This document shows positions 1 through 8,482 of a stretch of DNA of 22,392 bases, in pieces. The DNA is from Pseudomonadota bacterium (GTDB lineage Bacteria > Pseudomonadota > Gammaproteobacteria > Burkholderiales > Ferrovaceae). The stretch is from the NCBI GenBank assembly GCA_021804705.1, contig JAJZHC010000006.1:1-22392 (forward strand), given 5' to 3'. Under the pieces are notes generated by a model. That model had not been told where the DNA came from. It made no database searches and worked only from the letters and a program-made list of their open reading frames with translations. Numbering within the stretch: the first letter of the stretch is position 1; every line of letters starts with the position of its first letter. Position numbers and translations under genes: made by a program.

Positions 1-132
1 CCGCCTGAAGACGAAAAGGTGGCGGCGCACGCTTCCGAAACCCCTCCAGCAACCACCAAGCCTGCGGACATTCAGCCTCCCGCTCCCCAGCAGGAAGAGA
101 CGTTGCCTCCGGCACAGCCTGTGACGATGTAA
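1..132 (+). CDS. C-terminal tail of an unidentified Pro-rich protein (partial)
   Basis: An open frame enters from the left edge and stops at TAA 130-132, giving 43 residues. It is rich in Pro, Ala, Glu, Gln and Thr and contains no hydrophobic segment. The composition suggests a disordered tail, such as those at the end of many periplasmic or envelope proteins, but the domain that would identify the protein lies outside the window. It runs in the same direction as the following heptose gene, with a 14-base gap, so the two may be cotranscribed. I do not recognise the family. Confidence 0.6.
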   Translation, partial: PPEDEKVAAHASETPPATTKPADIQPPAPQQEETLPPAQPVTM

Positions 133-146
133 GGGCGGGCGGTCTC

Positions 147-635
147 GTGACCCAGTATCCGGCACCCGGCTTCGAACACAAGATTGCATCGCCAGGAGCA
201 TGGCTGGAGCGGGTGCACCTGTTGCCCCGTCCATTGGTATTCACCAACGGGGTATTCGACATCCTTCATCGCGGGCATGTCACCTACCTCGCTCAGGCGC
301 GAGCCCAGGGGGCGTCGCTGGTGGTGGCGCTCAATTCGGATGCTTCCGTGCGTCGCCTGGGAAAGGGAGAGGATCGCCCCATCAACCTCCTGGCCGATCG
401 CATGGCCATCATTGCTGCCTTGGCGTGTGTGGACGGTGTCACCTGGTTTGACGAGGACACCCCCCTGCAGCGGATTCTGGAATGTCGTCCTGACGTGCTG
501 GTCAAGGGCGGCGATTGGGCCATCGAACAGATCGTGGGTGCGGCAGAGGTTCAGTCGCGCGGTGGCCGGGTGTTGTCCATTCCCTTCGAACACGAGCGTT
601 CCACGACGGCCCTTCTGAAACGCATCCGTCTCTAG
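147..635 (+). CDS. rfaE2: D-glycero-beta-D-manno-heptose 1-phosphate adenylyltransferase (HldE domain II / RfaE2)
   Basis: This cytoplasmic nucleotidyltransferase joins ATP to heptose 1-phosphate to make ADP-heptose for the LPS inner core. The 162-residue protein carries the nucleotidyltransferase signature TNGVFDILHRGH at residues 33-44, including the HxGH motif. It also has VKGGDW in the middle and a C-terminal ERSTT segment followed by a basic end, all typical of the RfaE2/HldE C-terminal domain. The kinase domain (HldE domain I) is absent, so this is the split form, and a separate HldA kinase is expected elsewhere. The start is GTG 147, with no strong Shine-Dalgarno. Its stop TAG (633-635) overlaps the coaX stop from the other strand in a shared CTAG palindrome. 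Confidence 0.92.
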   Translation: MTQYPAPGFEHKIASPGAWLERVHLLPRPLVFTNGVFDILHRGHVTYLAQARAQGASLVVALNSDASVRRLGKGEDRPINLLADRMAIIAALACVDGVTWFDEDTPLQRILECRPDVLVKGGDWAIEQIVGAAEVQSRGGRVLSIPFEHERSTTALLKRIRL

Positions 636-1357
636 CCGGGCATCAGGCAGGCCAGTCCCTCCAGTACCAGATATTCCACGGCAACCACCGGCAGTTCAAG
701 ATGCGTGCGCAGCAGCGGAGCATGTCCGCCGCTCATGACGCAGATGACGGGTTGGGACTGGCAAGCCTGCAGCGCCCTCACCATGCGCTCTATGGCCCCT
801 GCCGTGGCCAGAACCCTTCCTGTGGCAATGGCATCCAGAGTCGTTCTGGGAAATGCCGTGAAGAGGCCGTCTGATTCCGCAGAGAGGCCTGCCGTGCCGG
901 TACGCAGCGCCTGTGTCATCAACGACAGCCCGGGCAGGATGATGCCTCCCAGAAACTCCCCCTCTGCAGTCAGGGCGTCCACCGTCGTCGCCGTGCCAGC
1001 GCACACCACCACGGCAGGTTGATCGGTCAGGGCGTGGGCACCGATCAGGGCAGCCCAGCGATCGGCCCCCAGTTGTTGCGGGATGTCGTAACGATTGACC
1101 ACGCCCCCTGCCTCACGTGCTGCGTGGATCCATTGCAGGGGCACGCCTGCGTCCGCACAGCACGCTTCGATGCCCTTAGCCACCTCCGGGCCGGCCACCA
1201 GTGTGGCCAGTACCCGTGTCAGCGATGGATGGTCGCGCAGCAACGACGCCAGCGCGGGCCAGGAGGTTGTGGGCAGGCTGCCTGTGCCATGCCATTGGCC
1301 ATGGTGACGCAGACCCCATTTGATGCGGCTGTTACCGATGTCGAGTGCCAGTTGCAT
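632..1357 (-). CDS. coaX: Type III pantothenate kinase
   Basis: The enzyme phosphorylates pantothenate with ATP, the first step of CoA synthesis. The 241-residue protein opens with the ASKHA phosphate-binding segment DIGNSRIKWG (residues 6-15). It has the family GADRW motif (97-101) and VVCAGTATTVD (117-127) followed by GGIILPG, all diagnostic of CoaX rather than CoaA. The frame is open further upstream, but ATG 1357 puts the start just before the DIGN motif and overlaps the birA stop as TGATG, implying translational coupling. In Neisseria, BirA and CoaX are fused into one protein; here they are separate but coupled. It is the last gene of the HAD-birA-coaX operon. Confidence 0.95.
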   Translation of the reverse strand: MQLALDIGNSRIKWGLRHHGQWHGTGSLPTTSWPALASLLRDHPSLTRVLATLVAGPEVAKGIEACCADAGVPLQWIHAAREAGGVVNRYDIPQQLGADRWAALIGAHALTDQPAVVVCAGTATTVDALTAEGEFLGGIILPGLSLMTQALRTGTAGLSAESDGLFTAFPRTTLDAIATGRVLATAGAIERMVRALQACQSQPVICVMSGGHAPLLRTHLELPVVAVEYLVLEGLACLMPG

Positions 1358-2148
1358 CAGCTCAGCCGCAATGAAATATCCCCGGCGTGAAAGCGGGTGA
1401 TGGCGCCGTTTTGCCGCAGCAACAGGGCGCCTTCTTTCGACAGGCCGGCACACTCACCTATTTCGACGCGCCGATTGGGTAGCGTGAGGCGAATCATCCT
1501 TTCCCGGTGCGCACAGCGCAACATCCATGCCGCTTCGAAGGGTTCGAAGCCGCCTTCCGAAAATTGTTGCAGATGCCCGATCAGGATCTCCAGAACGGAT
1601 GCCAGTACGACATCGCGCGCGGGGGCCGCGCCCCTGTCATCACGCAGATCGGTGGCCGGGCTGGTCAGCTGGTCGGACAGGGCCTCTTCCAGCACCACAT
1701 TGAGACCGATGCCGATAACGGCTCCGACGGCGCCATCCAGGGCGTCAGAAATTTCCACCAGGACACCGGCTATTTTGCGACCGTGACGCAACAGGTCGTT
1801 GGGCCATTTCAGGGCCAGTCCGTCCACAGCAAGGCGCTCCAGCGCCTGGGCTACGGCAAGCGAGACTACCAGCGGCAGGCCTGCCAGTGTTGCGGCGCCG
1901 CCTTGAAACCGCCACAGCAGGGAAAACGTCAGCGATCCCTCACCATCGGATAGCCAGGCGCGCCCCTGCCGTCCCCGGCCAGCAAGCTGATGCTGGGCCA
2001 CCAGGCAATAACCATGGGGTGCCCCCTGGTCCGCCAGCATCAAGAGGTGCTGATTGGTGGAATCGATGCGCTCCACCATCACCAGATTGAGGCAGCGTCC
2101 TGCGGGCCCCAGAAGCTGCAGGATACGATCGGGTTGCAGGCTTGGCAT
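1357..2148 (-). CDS. birA: Biotin--[acetyl-CoA-carboxylase] ligase, monofunctional
   Basis: The enzyme activates biotin as biotinyl-AMP and attaches it to the carboxyl carrier protein of acetyl-CoA carboxylase. The 263-residue protein has the biotin/AMP-binding loop GRGRQGRAW (about residues 57-65), KWPND (114-118), the RKIAGVLVE segment with the expected catalytic Lys near 125, and a C-terminal SH3-like domain. The N-terminal winged-helix DNA-binding domain of E. coli BirA is missing, so this form should not act as a repressor. ATG 2148 is chosen over TTG 2154 because GGAG lies 8 bases before the ATG but only 2 before the TTG. It begins 2 bases after the HAD gene stop and overlaps coaX by one base. 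Confidence 0.93.
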   Translation of the reverse strand: MPSLQPDRILQLLGPAGRCLNLVMVERIDSTNQHLLMLADQGAPHGYCLVAQHQLAGRGRQGRAWLSDGEGSLTFSLLWRFQGGAATLAGLPLVVSLAVAQALERLAVDGLALKWPNDLLRHGRKIAGVLVEISDALDGAVGAVIGIGLNVVLEEALSDQLTSPATDLRDDRGAAPARDVVLASVLEILIGHLQQFSEGGFEPFEAAWMLRCAHRERMIRLTLPNRRVEIGECAGLSKEGALLLRQNGAITRFHAGDISLRLS

Positions 2149-2150
2149 GA

Positions 2151-3029
2151 TCAAAACTCCAGCCGGTGTTCGGCGTGGCAGGCTGCCATTTCGCGTCGGT
2201 AAGAGATCTGCGCCATGATGGCGTCCAGCAACAGGGCTACGCGGGCGGAAAGCTTGCTGTTCGCGCGATAATCCGCAGGGGCGATGAAGTCCACGCGCCT
2301 GGCCGACAGCAGCTTGACGCAGGTGTCCCGGTCCTCCCTGTTGCGGGTGGGATACACGGCAATGGTGTGCCCCCCGCTCTTTTTGGTGAGCGCCATGCTG
2401 GGCACGTCGGTCATGCCATCACCGATGTAGATGATGTTCTGGAAGGGAATGGGCCGCTGATTTTCAGGCATGTGCTCGTTGATGGATTCCTCCAGGGTTT
2501 CCTTGCCCTTGTTGACGCGAAACAGGTACTGGGTTTTGGTGGTGTCCGTGATGAGCAGTTTGGGAAAAGTGGCAATACCCTGGAAGTTGAAGTGGTATTC
2601 CGACGCGTAGATCTGCTGGAAATAGCGTCTGATGGAAATGCCTTCCAGAATCTCCTTCATGCCCGCCGAAACAATGTAGTGCTGGATGTTGATCTGGCCA
2701 CTCCCCCGTTTTTTCACATGGGCATTGATGCGCTTGAACCACCCTTCAACGCCCGGAAAATAGGGAATGTCCTTGCCCATGGCCTGAAAATCACGGCGGC
2801 CGATGTTGATTTTTCGGGCATGGGCTTCTTCCAGCAGCAGACGCATGTAGACCAGCATCTTTTCCGAAACGGTTTCAGCGGACTCCTTTTCCACCTGCTT
2901 CCAGAAATTGCGGGGCTTGATGCCCAGTTTGGGGAGCACTGTGTACTCCTGCATGGGCTGCGGCGAGAGGGTTCCGTCAAAATCGTAGACCATCGCGATG
3001 GTGTTCTGGAAAAAAGTTGCTTTAGGCAT
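2151..3029 (-). CDS. HAD-superfamily phosphatase (phosphoserine phosphatase-like), substrate unknown
   Basis: This is a 292-residue haloacid dehalogenase-type hydrolase. Motif I is DFDGT with the nucleophile Asp16 and general acid Asp18. Motif II is Ser121 in IVSAG, motif III is probably Lys165, and motif IV is GDGMTD (203-208). The long insertion after motif I (about residues 25-115, with many Lys and Glu) acts as a cap and resembles the PF12710-type phosphatases. No signal peptide or membrane segment is visible, so it is probably cytoplasmic. ATG 3029 is preceded by GGAG at 8 bases. It is first in the operon with birA and coaX and diverges from glnS. Neither sequence nor context gives the substrate. 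Confidence 0.82.
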   Translation of the reverse strand: MPKATFFQNTIAMVYDFDGTLSPQPMQEYTVLPKLGIKPRNFWKQVEKESAETVSEKMLVYMRLLLEEAHARKINIGRRDFQAMGKDIPYFPGVEGWFKRINAHVKKRGSGQINIQHYIVSAGMKEILEGISIRRYFQQIYASEYHFNFQGIATFPKLLITDTTKTQYLFRVNKGKETLEESINEHMPENQRPIPFQNIIYIGDGMTDVPSMALTKKSGGHTIAVYPTRNREDRDTCVKLLSARRVDFIAPADYRANSKLSARVALLLDAIMAQISYRREMAACHAEHRLEF

Positions 3030-3067
3030 GGATACCGCTCCACCAGTCTTTGGGATATTCTAACGGA

Positions 3068-3096
3068 TTGGCGTCCCGGGCGGCTTGATGTAGAGT
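3068..3096 (+). promoter_or_regulatory. Candidate sigma70 promoter for glnS
   Basis: TTGGCG (3068-3073) and TAGAGT (3091-3096) are separated by 17 bases in the 104-base region between the divergent HAD gene and glnS. Each hexamer matches the consensus at four positions. The predicted transcript would begin near 3103 and give a leader of about 30 bases. The motif match is moderate only. Confidence 0.4.
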
Positions 3097-3133
3097 GTCC
3101 GTCTGTTGATGCCAGTCCACTTTCGGTTGTCCC

Positions 3134-4810
3134 ATGTCTACTCCAAATTCAGCACCCAGCACGAATTTCATTCGAAATATCGTTTCCGAAGACCTTGCCA
3201 GCGGCAAAACGCAGGGGCGCATCGCAACCCGCTTCCCGCCCGAGCCCAATGGATACCTGCACATTGGTCATGCCAAATCCATTTGCCTCAATTTTGGCAT
3301 TGCCCGCGATTTTGGCGGGGTATGTCACATGCGCTTTGACGACACCAACCCTACCAGGGAAGACACCGAGTATGTGGACTCCATTCTGGATACGGTGCGC
3401 TGGCTGGGGTTTGACTGGGGCTCTCACCTCTATTACGCCTCTGATTATTTTGACCGCTGTTATGCCTATGCCGAACAGCTGATCGAGGCGGGCAAGGCTT
3501 ATGTGGACAGCCTGAGCGCCGAAGAAATCCGCAGCCACCGTGGCAGCCTCACCGAACCTGGAAAGAACAGCCCGTGGCGCGAGCGATCGGTCTCAGAAAA
3601 CCTGGACCTGTTCCGTCGCATGCGGGCTGGAGAATTTGCCGATGGGCAGCATGTGCTGCGCCTGAAAATCGACATGGCCTCGCCCAACCTCAATCTGCGC
3701 GATCCTGCCATCTATCGCATCCGTCATTTTCCCCATTGGCGCACGGGTAACCGCTGGTGCATCTACCCCATGTACGATTACGCCCATGCGTTGTCAGATG
3801 CCGAAGAACACATTACCCATTCCATCTGCACCCTTGAGTTTGAAGACCACCGACCGCTGTACGATTGGGTGGTGGAGAATACGCCGGTACCGTCGCGCCC
3901 CCATCAGTACGAGTTTGCGCGCCTGAACCTGACCTACACCCTGATGAGCAAGCGCAAACTGCTGGAGCTGGTGGAGGAACGCCATGTGTCGGGCTGGGAT
4001 GACCCACGCATGCCTACCCTGGTGGGCCTGCGCCGCCGCGGCTATACACCCGAGTCGATCCGTCTGTTCTGCGACCGCATCGGCGTTTCCAAGTCGGACA
4101 GCCTGATCGACGTCAGCGTCCTGGAAGACTGTCTGCGTACCGATCTGAATGAACGCGCGTCACGACGGGTTGCCGTGCTCGACCCGGTGCGGCTCATTAT
4201 CGACAACTACCCCGAGGGGCAGGTGGAGCCATGTGAAGTGCCCAACCATCCGCACAAGCCGGAATGGGGAAAACGCACCATTTTGTTTGCGCGTGAACTG
4301 GTCATCGAACGCGAGGATTTCATGGCGATACCCGTCAAGGGGTTTTTCCGCATGGCGCCCGGAATGGACGTGCGGCTGCGCTACGCTTATGTGGTGAAAT
4401 GCACCGGGTTCGTGACTGATCCGGTCAGCGGCACCGTCACTGAAATTCATTGCGACTATTATCCTGAAACCCGCAGCGGAACGCCGGGCGCTGACGCGCA
4501 TAAGGTCAAGGGAAACATTCACTGGCTGGCCCAGGACCACTCCGAAACAGCTGAGGTGCGGCTCTATGACAGGCTTTTCAGCGACCCCAATCCGGCAGGT
4601 GCAGACGATTACCGCACCCTGCTGAACCCGGGTTCCATAGAGACGCGTCCAAACTGCCGCGTGGAGCCCGCATTGATGGCATCACGCGCTGGCGAGTGTT
4701 TTCAGTTCGAGCGCAACGGTTATTTTGTGGTGGACAGCCGGGACGCCGCCCCGGGACGCCCGGTGTTCAACCGGGCCGTCACGCTGCGAGATGCCTGGGT
4801 GAAGCGTTAG
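3134..4810 (+). CDS. glnS: Glutaminyl-tRNA synthetase
   Basis: The enzyme charges tRNA-Gln with glutamine, using ATP. The 558-residue protein is close to the E. coli length of about 554. It has the class I signature HIGH at residues 43-46 within PPEPNGYLHIGH, the second signature MSKRK at 271-275, and the GlnRS-type FEDHRPLYDW segment near 236-245. The C-terminal half (about 345-558) is the two-barrel anticodon-binding region. The presence of GlnRS means the organism can charge Gln directly rather than relying only on the GatCAB route. The start is ATG 3134, with no clear Shine-Dalgarno. It is monocistronic and converges on folE2 with only 4 bases between stops. Confidence 0.98.
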   Translation: MSTPNSAPSTNFIRNIVSEDLASGKTQGRIATRFPPEPNGYLHIGHAKSICLNFGIARDFGGVCHMRFDDTNPTREDTEYVDSILDTVRWLGFDWGSHLYYASDYFDRCYAYAEQLIEAGKAYVDSLSAEEIRSHRGSLTEPGKNSPWRERSVSENLDLFRRMRAGEFADGQHVLRLKIDMASPNLNLRDPAIYRIRHFPHWRTGNRWCIYPMYDYAHALSDAEEHITHSICTLEFEDHRPLYDWVVENTPVPSRPHQYEFARLNLTYTLMSKRKLLELVEERHVSGWDDPRMPTLVGLRRRGYTPESIRLFCDRIGVSKSDSLIDVSVLEDCLRTDLNERASRRVAVLDPVRLIIDNYPEGQVEPCEVPNHPHKPEWGKRTILFARELVIEREDFMAIPVKGFFRMAPGMDVRLRYAYVVKCTGFVTDPVSGTVTEIHCDYYPETRSGTPGADAHKVKGNIHWLAQDHSETAEVRLYDRLFSDPNPAGADDYRTLLNPGSIETRPNCRVEPALMASRAGECFQFERNGYFVVDSRDAAPGRPVFNRAVTLRDAWVKR

Positions 4811-4814
4811 GGGA

Positions 4815-5630
4815 TCAACTGACAGGTTTGCTGCGCTTGTCACGCTCGATGAGTGCGTAGGCGGAGTGATTGTGGATGGATTCGAAGTTTTCGGATTCCA
4901 CCACATAGGCCTCGATACGCGGTTCCACATCCAGGCGGTGAGCCACGTCGCGCACCATGTCCTCCACGAACTTCGGGTTGTCGTAAGCCCGCTCGGTTAC
5001 CCATTTTTCATCAGGGCGCTTCAACAGGCCAAACAATTCGCAGGAGGCAGACTCTTCAGCGATGCGGATGATCTCTTCGATCCAGACGAATTTTTTGATC
5101 CTGGCGGTAATAGTGACGTGGGAGCGCTGGTTATGGGCGCCGTAGTTGGATATTTCCTTGGAGCAGGGACACAGGCTCGTCACCGGCACCACGACTTTCA
5201 TCGTGAAGGATTGCTTGCCATCCATGATTTCACCGATGAAGGTCACATCGTAGTCGATGAGGGATTTTACGCCCGACACCGGCGCCGATTTGTTGATGAA
5301 ATAGGGAAAGCTCATCTCGATGTGGCCGGCGCGTGCTTCGAGACGCTGGACCATGGTGGAAAGAATGGTGCCAAAGGATTCCACTGAAATTTCCCGTTCC
5401 TCCCGATTCAGGATTTCCACAAACCGGGACATGTGTGTGCCCTTGAAGTGCTGGGGCAGGTGGACATACATGTTGAAGGTGGCAATGGTATTTTGTACGC
5501 CGCCCTGTTCACGGTCAGATACCCGCACGGGATGGCGAATCCCTTTGATGCCCACCCGGTCGATGGCGATTTGCCGCGTGTCCGGAGTGGCCTGAATGTC
5601 AGGGATGGGGTTGGGGTCGCGGGCATTCAT
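4815..5630 (-). CDS. folE2: GTP cyclohydrolase IB (FolE2 type)
   Basis: The enzyme converts GTP to 7,8-dihydroneopterin triphosphate, the first step of folate (and queuosine-type) synthesis. The 271-residue protein is of the FolE2/COG1469 family, not the classical FolE. It has the SLCPCSKEISNYGAHNQRS block (residues 152-170), with Cys154 as the expected active-site cysteine, and a C-terminal ESENFESIHNHSA block. A further in-frame ATG exists at 5654, but AGGAG lies 8 bases before ATG 5630 and would be inside the longer version, so 5630 is preferred. It is the last gene of xseB-ispA-dxs-folE2, 48 bases after dxs. Confidence 0.96.
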   Translation of the reverse strand: MNARDPNPIPDIQATPDTRQIAIDRVGIKGIRHPVRVSDREQGGVQNTIATFNMYVHLPQHFKGTHMSRFVEILNREEREISVESFGTILSTMVQRLEARAGHIEMSFPYFINKSAPVSGVKSLIDYDVTFIGEIMDGKQSFTMKVVVPVTSLCPCSKEISNYGAHNQRSHVTITARIKKFVWIEEIIRIAEESASCELFGLLKRPDEKWVTERAYDNPKFVEDMVRDVAHRLDVEPRIEAYVVESENFESIHNHSAYALIERDKRSKPVS

Positions 5631-5678
5631 GAAAGGTTCTCCTGGTCGGATCATTGAGTCAGTCGGTAGAGTGATGGG

Positions 5679-7565
5679 TCAGGCGCTGGCCGAGTCGCTG
5701 CGCAGGGATTTCAGTTCCTGCCGGCGCCGTTCGATGGCGCTGACGATGCCCTGGGCATCGAGGCCACAGTCAGCCAGTAAGGCTGCCGGATCGCCCTGAT
5801 CCACGAAGCGGTCTGGCAGCCCAAGATGCAGCAGGGGGATGGCGATGTTTTCGCGGGCCAGCATCTCGCCCACGGCACTGCCGGCACCACCCTGTATCGT
5901 GTTTTCTTCCACCGTCACCAACAAGTCGTGGGTCAGGGCCAGTCTGGTGATCAGTGTTTCGTCCAGCGGTTTGACGAAACGCATGTTGGCCACACTGGCG
6001 TTAAGCCGCTCGCCGGCCTCCAGTGAGGGGGTCAGCACAGCACCGAAGGCGAGAATGGCTACCGTGCGTCCCTGACGGCGCATTTCCCCCTGGCCCACAG
6101 GAAGCGCGATCATGTCCTGGACAATGGCGACGCCGGGCCCGGAGCCGCGGGGGTAGCGTACCGCCGTGGGGCCGTCCAATTGAAAGGCCGTAAACAGCAT
6201 CTGGCGGCATTCGTTTTCATCAGCGGGCGCCATGACCGTCATGTTGGGCAGGCATCTCAAATAGGTCAGGTCAAAGCTTCCGGCGTGGGTGGCGCCGTCC
6301 GCACCGACGAGACCGGCGCGATCGATGGCAAAGACCACGGGCAGGTTTTGCAGGGCAATATCGTGAATCAACTGGTCGTAGGCGCGCTGCAGGAAGGTGG
6401 AATAGATGGCCACCACGGGCTTGAGCCCTTCGCAGGCGAGGCCCGCTGCAAAGGTGAGGGCATGCTGTTCGGCAATCCCCACGTCGAAATAACGTTCGGG
6501 ATAATCCTTTGAAAAGCGGACCAGCCCAGAGCCTTCGCACATGGCCGGGGTGATGGCATACAGCCGCGGGTCGAGGGCGGCCATGTCGCACAGCCAGTCG
6601 CCAAAAATCTGGGTGTAGCCGGGCTTGCTGGACGGTTTGGGCTGTATCCCGACGGCAGGGTCAAAGGGCGTGACGCCATGGTAGAGAATGGGGTCGGCCT
6701 CGGCCAGGGCATACCCCTTTCCCTTGCGGGTCACCACATGCAAAAACTGCGGACCCTCCAGCTTCTTGACGTTGCCCAGGGTGGAGATGAGCGTGTCAAG
6801 ATCGTGGCCGTCGATCGGCCCGATGTAATTAAAACCGAATTCTTCAAACAGGGTTGCCGGCGGATTGACCATGCCCTTCATATGTTCTTCCCAGCGCTTG
6901 GCAAACTCCAGAATGGGCGGGGCGACACCGAGGACCTTTTCGCCGCCGCGACGCATGGTGTTGTAGAAGCGTCCGGACATGATGCGCGCCAGGTGGTTGC
7001 TCAACGCGCCCACCGGATGGGAAATGGACATTTCGTTGTCGTTGAGAACGACAATCAGGTCGGCACCGGTATGCCGCGCATTGTTCATGGCTTCAAACGC
7101 CATGCCCCCCGTGAGGGCGCCGTCACCGATGATGGCGATGGCGCGCTGCTCGCTGTGAGCCCGTTTGAAAGCCGTCGCCATTCCCAGGGCCGCGCTGATG
7201 GATGTGCTGGAGTGGGCTGTGCCAAAGGTGTCGTACTCGCTTTCGCTGCGCCGGGGAAAGCCGGAGAGACCGTTTTTCATGCGCAGGCGGGACATTCCAG
7301 ACTTGCGCCCGGTCAGGATTTTATGGGCGTAGGTTTGGTGACCGACATCCCACACCAGGCGATCGCGTGGGGTGTCAAAGACATAGTGCAGCGCAATGGC
7401 CAGTTCCACCGTTCCCAGATTGCTGGACAAGTGGCCGCCGGTGCGGGCCACGGATTGGATGATGAATTCGCGCAACTCGTCTGCCAAGGGTGCGAGTTCG
7501 CGCCGCTCGAGGGCGCGCAGCTCGTGGGGCCATTGGATATTGTCGAGAAGCGGTGTGGATGACAT
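5679..7565 (-). CDS. dxs: 1-deoxy-D-xylulose-5-phosphate synthase
   Basis: This thiamine-diphosphate enzyme condenses pyruvate and glyceraldehyde 3-phosphate, the entry step of the MEP isoprenoid pathway, and also feeds thiamine and pyridoxal synthesis. The 628-residue protein has VGHQTYAHKILTGR (74-87), the ThDP/Mg motif GDGALTGG (148-155) with NDNEMS downstream, and the transketolase-type catalytic Glu366 in GIAEQHALTFAAGLA. ATG 7565 is chosen although the frame is open to a TTG at 7586, which overlaps the ispA stop. Neither start has a good Shine-Dalgarno, so the start is somewhat uncertain. It follows ispA directly, coupling the supply of precursors to their condensation. Confidence 0.97.
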   Translation of the reverse strand: MSSTPLLDNIQWPHELRALERRELAPLADELREFIIQSVARTGGHLSSNLGTVELAIALHYVFDTPRDRLVWDVGHQTYAHKILTGRKSGMSRLRMKNGLSGFPRRSESEYDTFGTAHSSTSISAALGMATAFKRAHSEQRAIAIIGDGALTGGMAFEAMNNARHTGADLIVVLNDNEMSISHPVGALSNHLARIMSGRFYNTMRRGGEKVLGVAPPILEFAKRWEEHMKGMVNPPATLFEEFGFNYIGPIDGHDLDTLISTLGNVKKLEGPQFLHVVTRKGKGYALAEADPILYHGVTPFDPAVGIQPKPSSKPGYTQIFGDWLCDMAALDPRLYAITPAMCEGSGLVRFSKDYPERYFDVGIAEQHALTFAAGLACEGLKPVVAIYSTFLQRAYDQLIHDIALQNLPVVFAIDRAGLVGADGATHAGSFDLTYLRCLPNMTVMAPADENECRQMLFTAFQLDGPTAVRYPRGSGPGVAIVQDMIALPVGQGEMRRQGRTVAILAFGAVLTPSLEAGERLNASVANMRFVKPLDETLITRLALTHDLLVTVEENTIQGGAGSAVGEMLARENIAIPLLHLGLPDRFVDQGDPAALLADCGLDAQGIVSAIERRRQELKSLRSDSASA

Positions 7566-7582
7566 GGTGACGACTGTGCCCT

Positions 7583-8482
7583 TCAACTGCGGCGGTTAAC
7601 GATGAAATGGGCCAGTTCCTCGAGGCGGCGACGGCGATGGCCGAAAGGAACCAGGGATTCGTGCGCGGTGCTGAGAAGTTCTCTTGAAAAATCCTTGGCT
7701 TGCGACAACCCCATTATACTCACATAGGTGGGTTTATTGGCTGCCGCGTCTTTTCCGGCCGTTTTTCCCAGGGTGGCCGTGTCCATTTCAGCGTCCAGAA
7801 CGTCGTCCACTACCTGGAACGCCAGGCCCAGCGTGTTGGCATACTGGGACAGGTGTTGCTGTTCGGTGGGGGTGAGCGGGCGTCCGCATTCGGCACCCAT
7901 CAGAACGGCCGCGCGAATGAGGGCGCCGGTTTTTTTAAGGTGCATCGCTTCCAGTTCGGGCAGGGATAGCGTGTTGTCGGTGCTTTGCAGGTCGATGGCC
8001 TGTCCCCCACCCATCCCGCGCGAACCGCTGGCCAGCGCAAGCTGGTGGATCATGAGCAATTGCTGGCGCGGGTCGGCGTGCAGGGAAAACCCGGAAAGCC
8101 ATTGAAAGGCCAGGGATTGCAGCGTGTCGCCCACAAGCAGGGCCAGCGCCTCGCCAAACCGGACATGGCAGGTGGGTTTGCCACGGCGCAGCGTATCGTT
8201 GTCCATGGCGGGCAGGTCGTCGTGCACCAGGGAATAGGCGTGAATCAGCTCAATGCTGGCAGCGACGACGGTCAGTGCGGTGGTCGGGGCCTCCACCAGT
8301 TCTCCTGCAGCAAAAGCCAGCAAGGGGCGGACCCGCTTGCCGCCATCCAGTACGGCATAGCGCATGGCCTCATGGAGTTGACGGGGAACGATGCTGGGGT
8401 CAGGGAGATGTTGTTGCAGAAAATCTTCCATCGTCTTGCAAACGGACCCGGACCACTGGTCGAAATCAGTCTGAAGCGTCAT
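7583..8482 (-). CDS. ispA: Farnesyl diphosphate synthase (short-chain polyprenyl synthase)
   Basis: The enzyme condenses DMAPP/GPP with IPP to give farnesyl diphosphate for undecaprenyl-PP and quinone side chains. The 299-residue protein has GGKRVRP (47-53), the first Asp-rich motif DDLPAMDND (88-96, the bacterial form with two extra residues), GGQAIDL (159-165) and the second Asp-rich motif DDVLD (226-230). The frame is open for another 78 codons upstream, but ATG 8482 gives the normal family length. The gene then overlaps the xseB stop by 17 bases. Confidence 0.96.
   Translation of the reverse strand: MTLQTDFDQWSGSVCKTMEDFLQQHLPDPSIVPRQLHEAMRYAVLDGGKRVRPLLAFAAGELVEAPTTALTVVAASIELIHAYSLVHDDLPAMDNDTLRRGKPTCHVRFGEALALLVGDTLQSLAFQWLSGFSLHADPRQQLLMIHQLALASGSRGMGGGQAIDLQSTDNTLSLPELEAMHLKKTGALIRAAVLMGAECGRPLTPTEQQHLSQYANTLGLAFQVVDDVLDAEMDTATLGKTAGKDAAANKPTYVSIMGLSQAKDFSRELLSTAHESLVPFGHRRRRLEELAHFIVNRRS

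Noticed and set aside
2166..3482. A 438-codon open frame on the plus strand across the HAD gene and the start of glnS
   Set aside because: It is antisense to a HAD gene with all four motifs and out of frame with glnS. Its product has no recognisable domain and follows the codon pattern of the opposite strand.
6678..7562. A 294-codon open frame antisense to dxs
   Set aside because: The dxs frame carries every thiamine-diphosphate motif; the antisense product shows no family features and is a by-product of GC-rich codon use.
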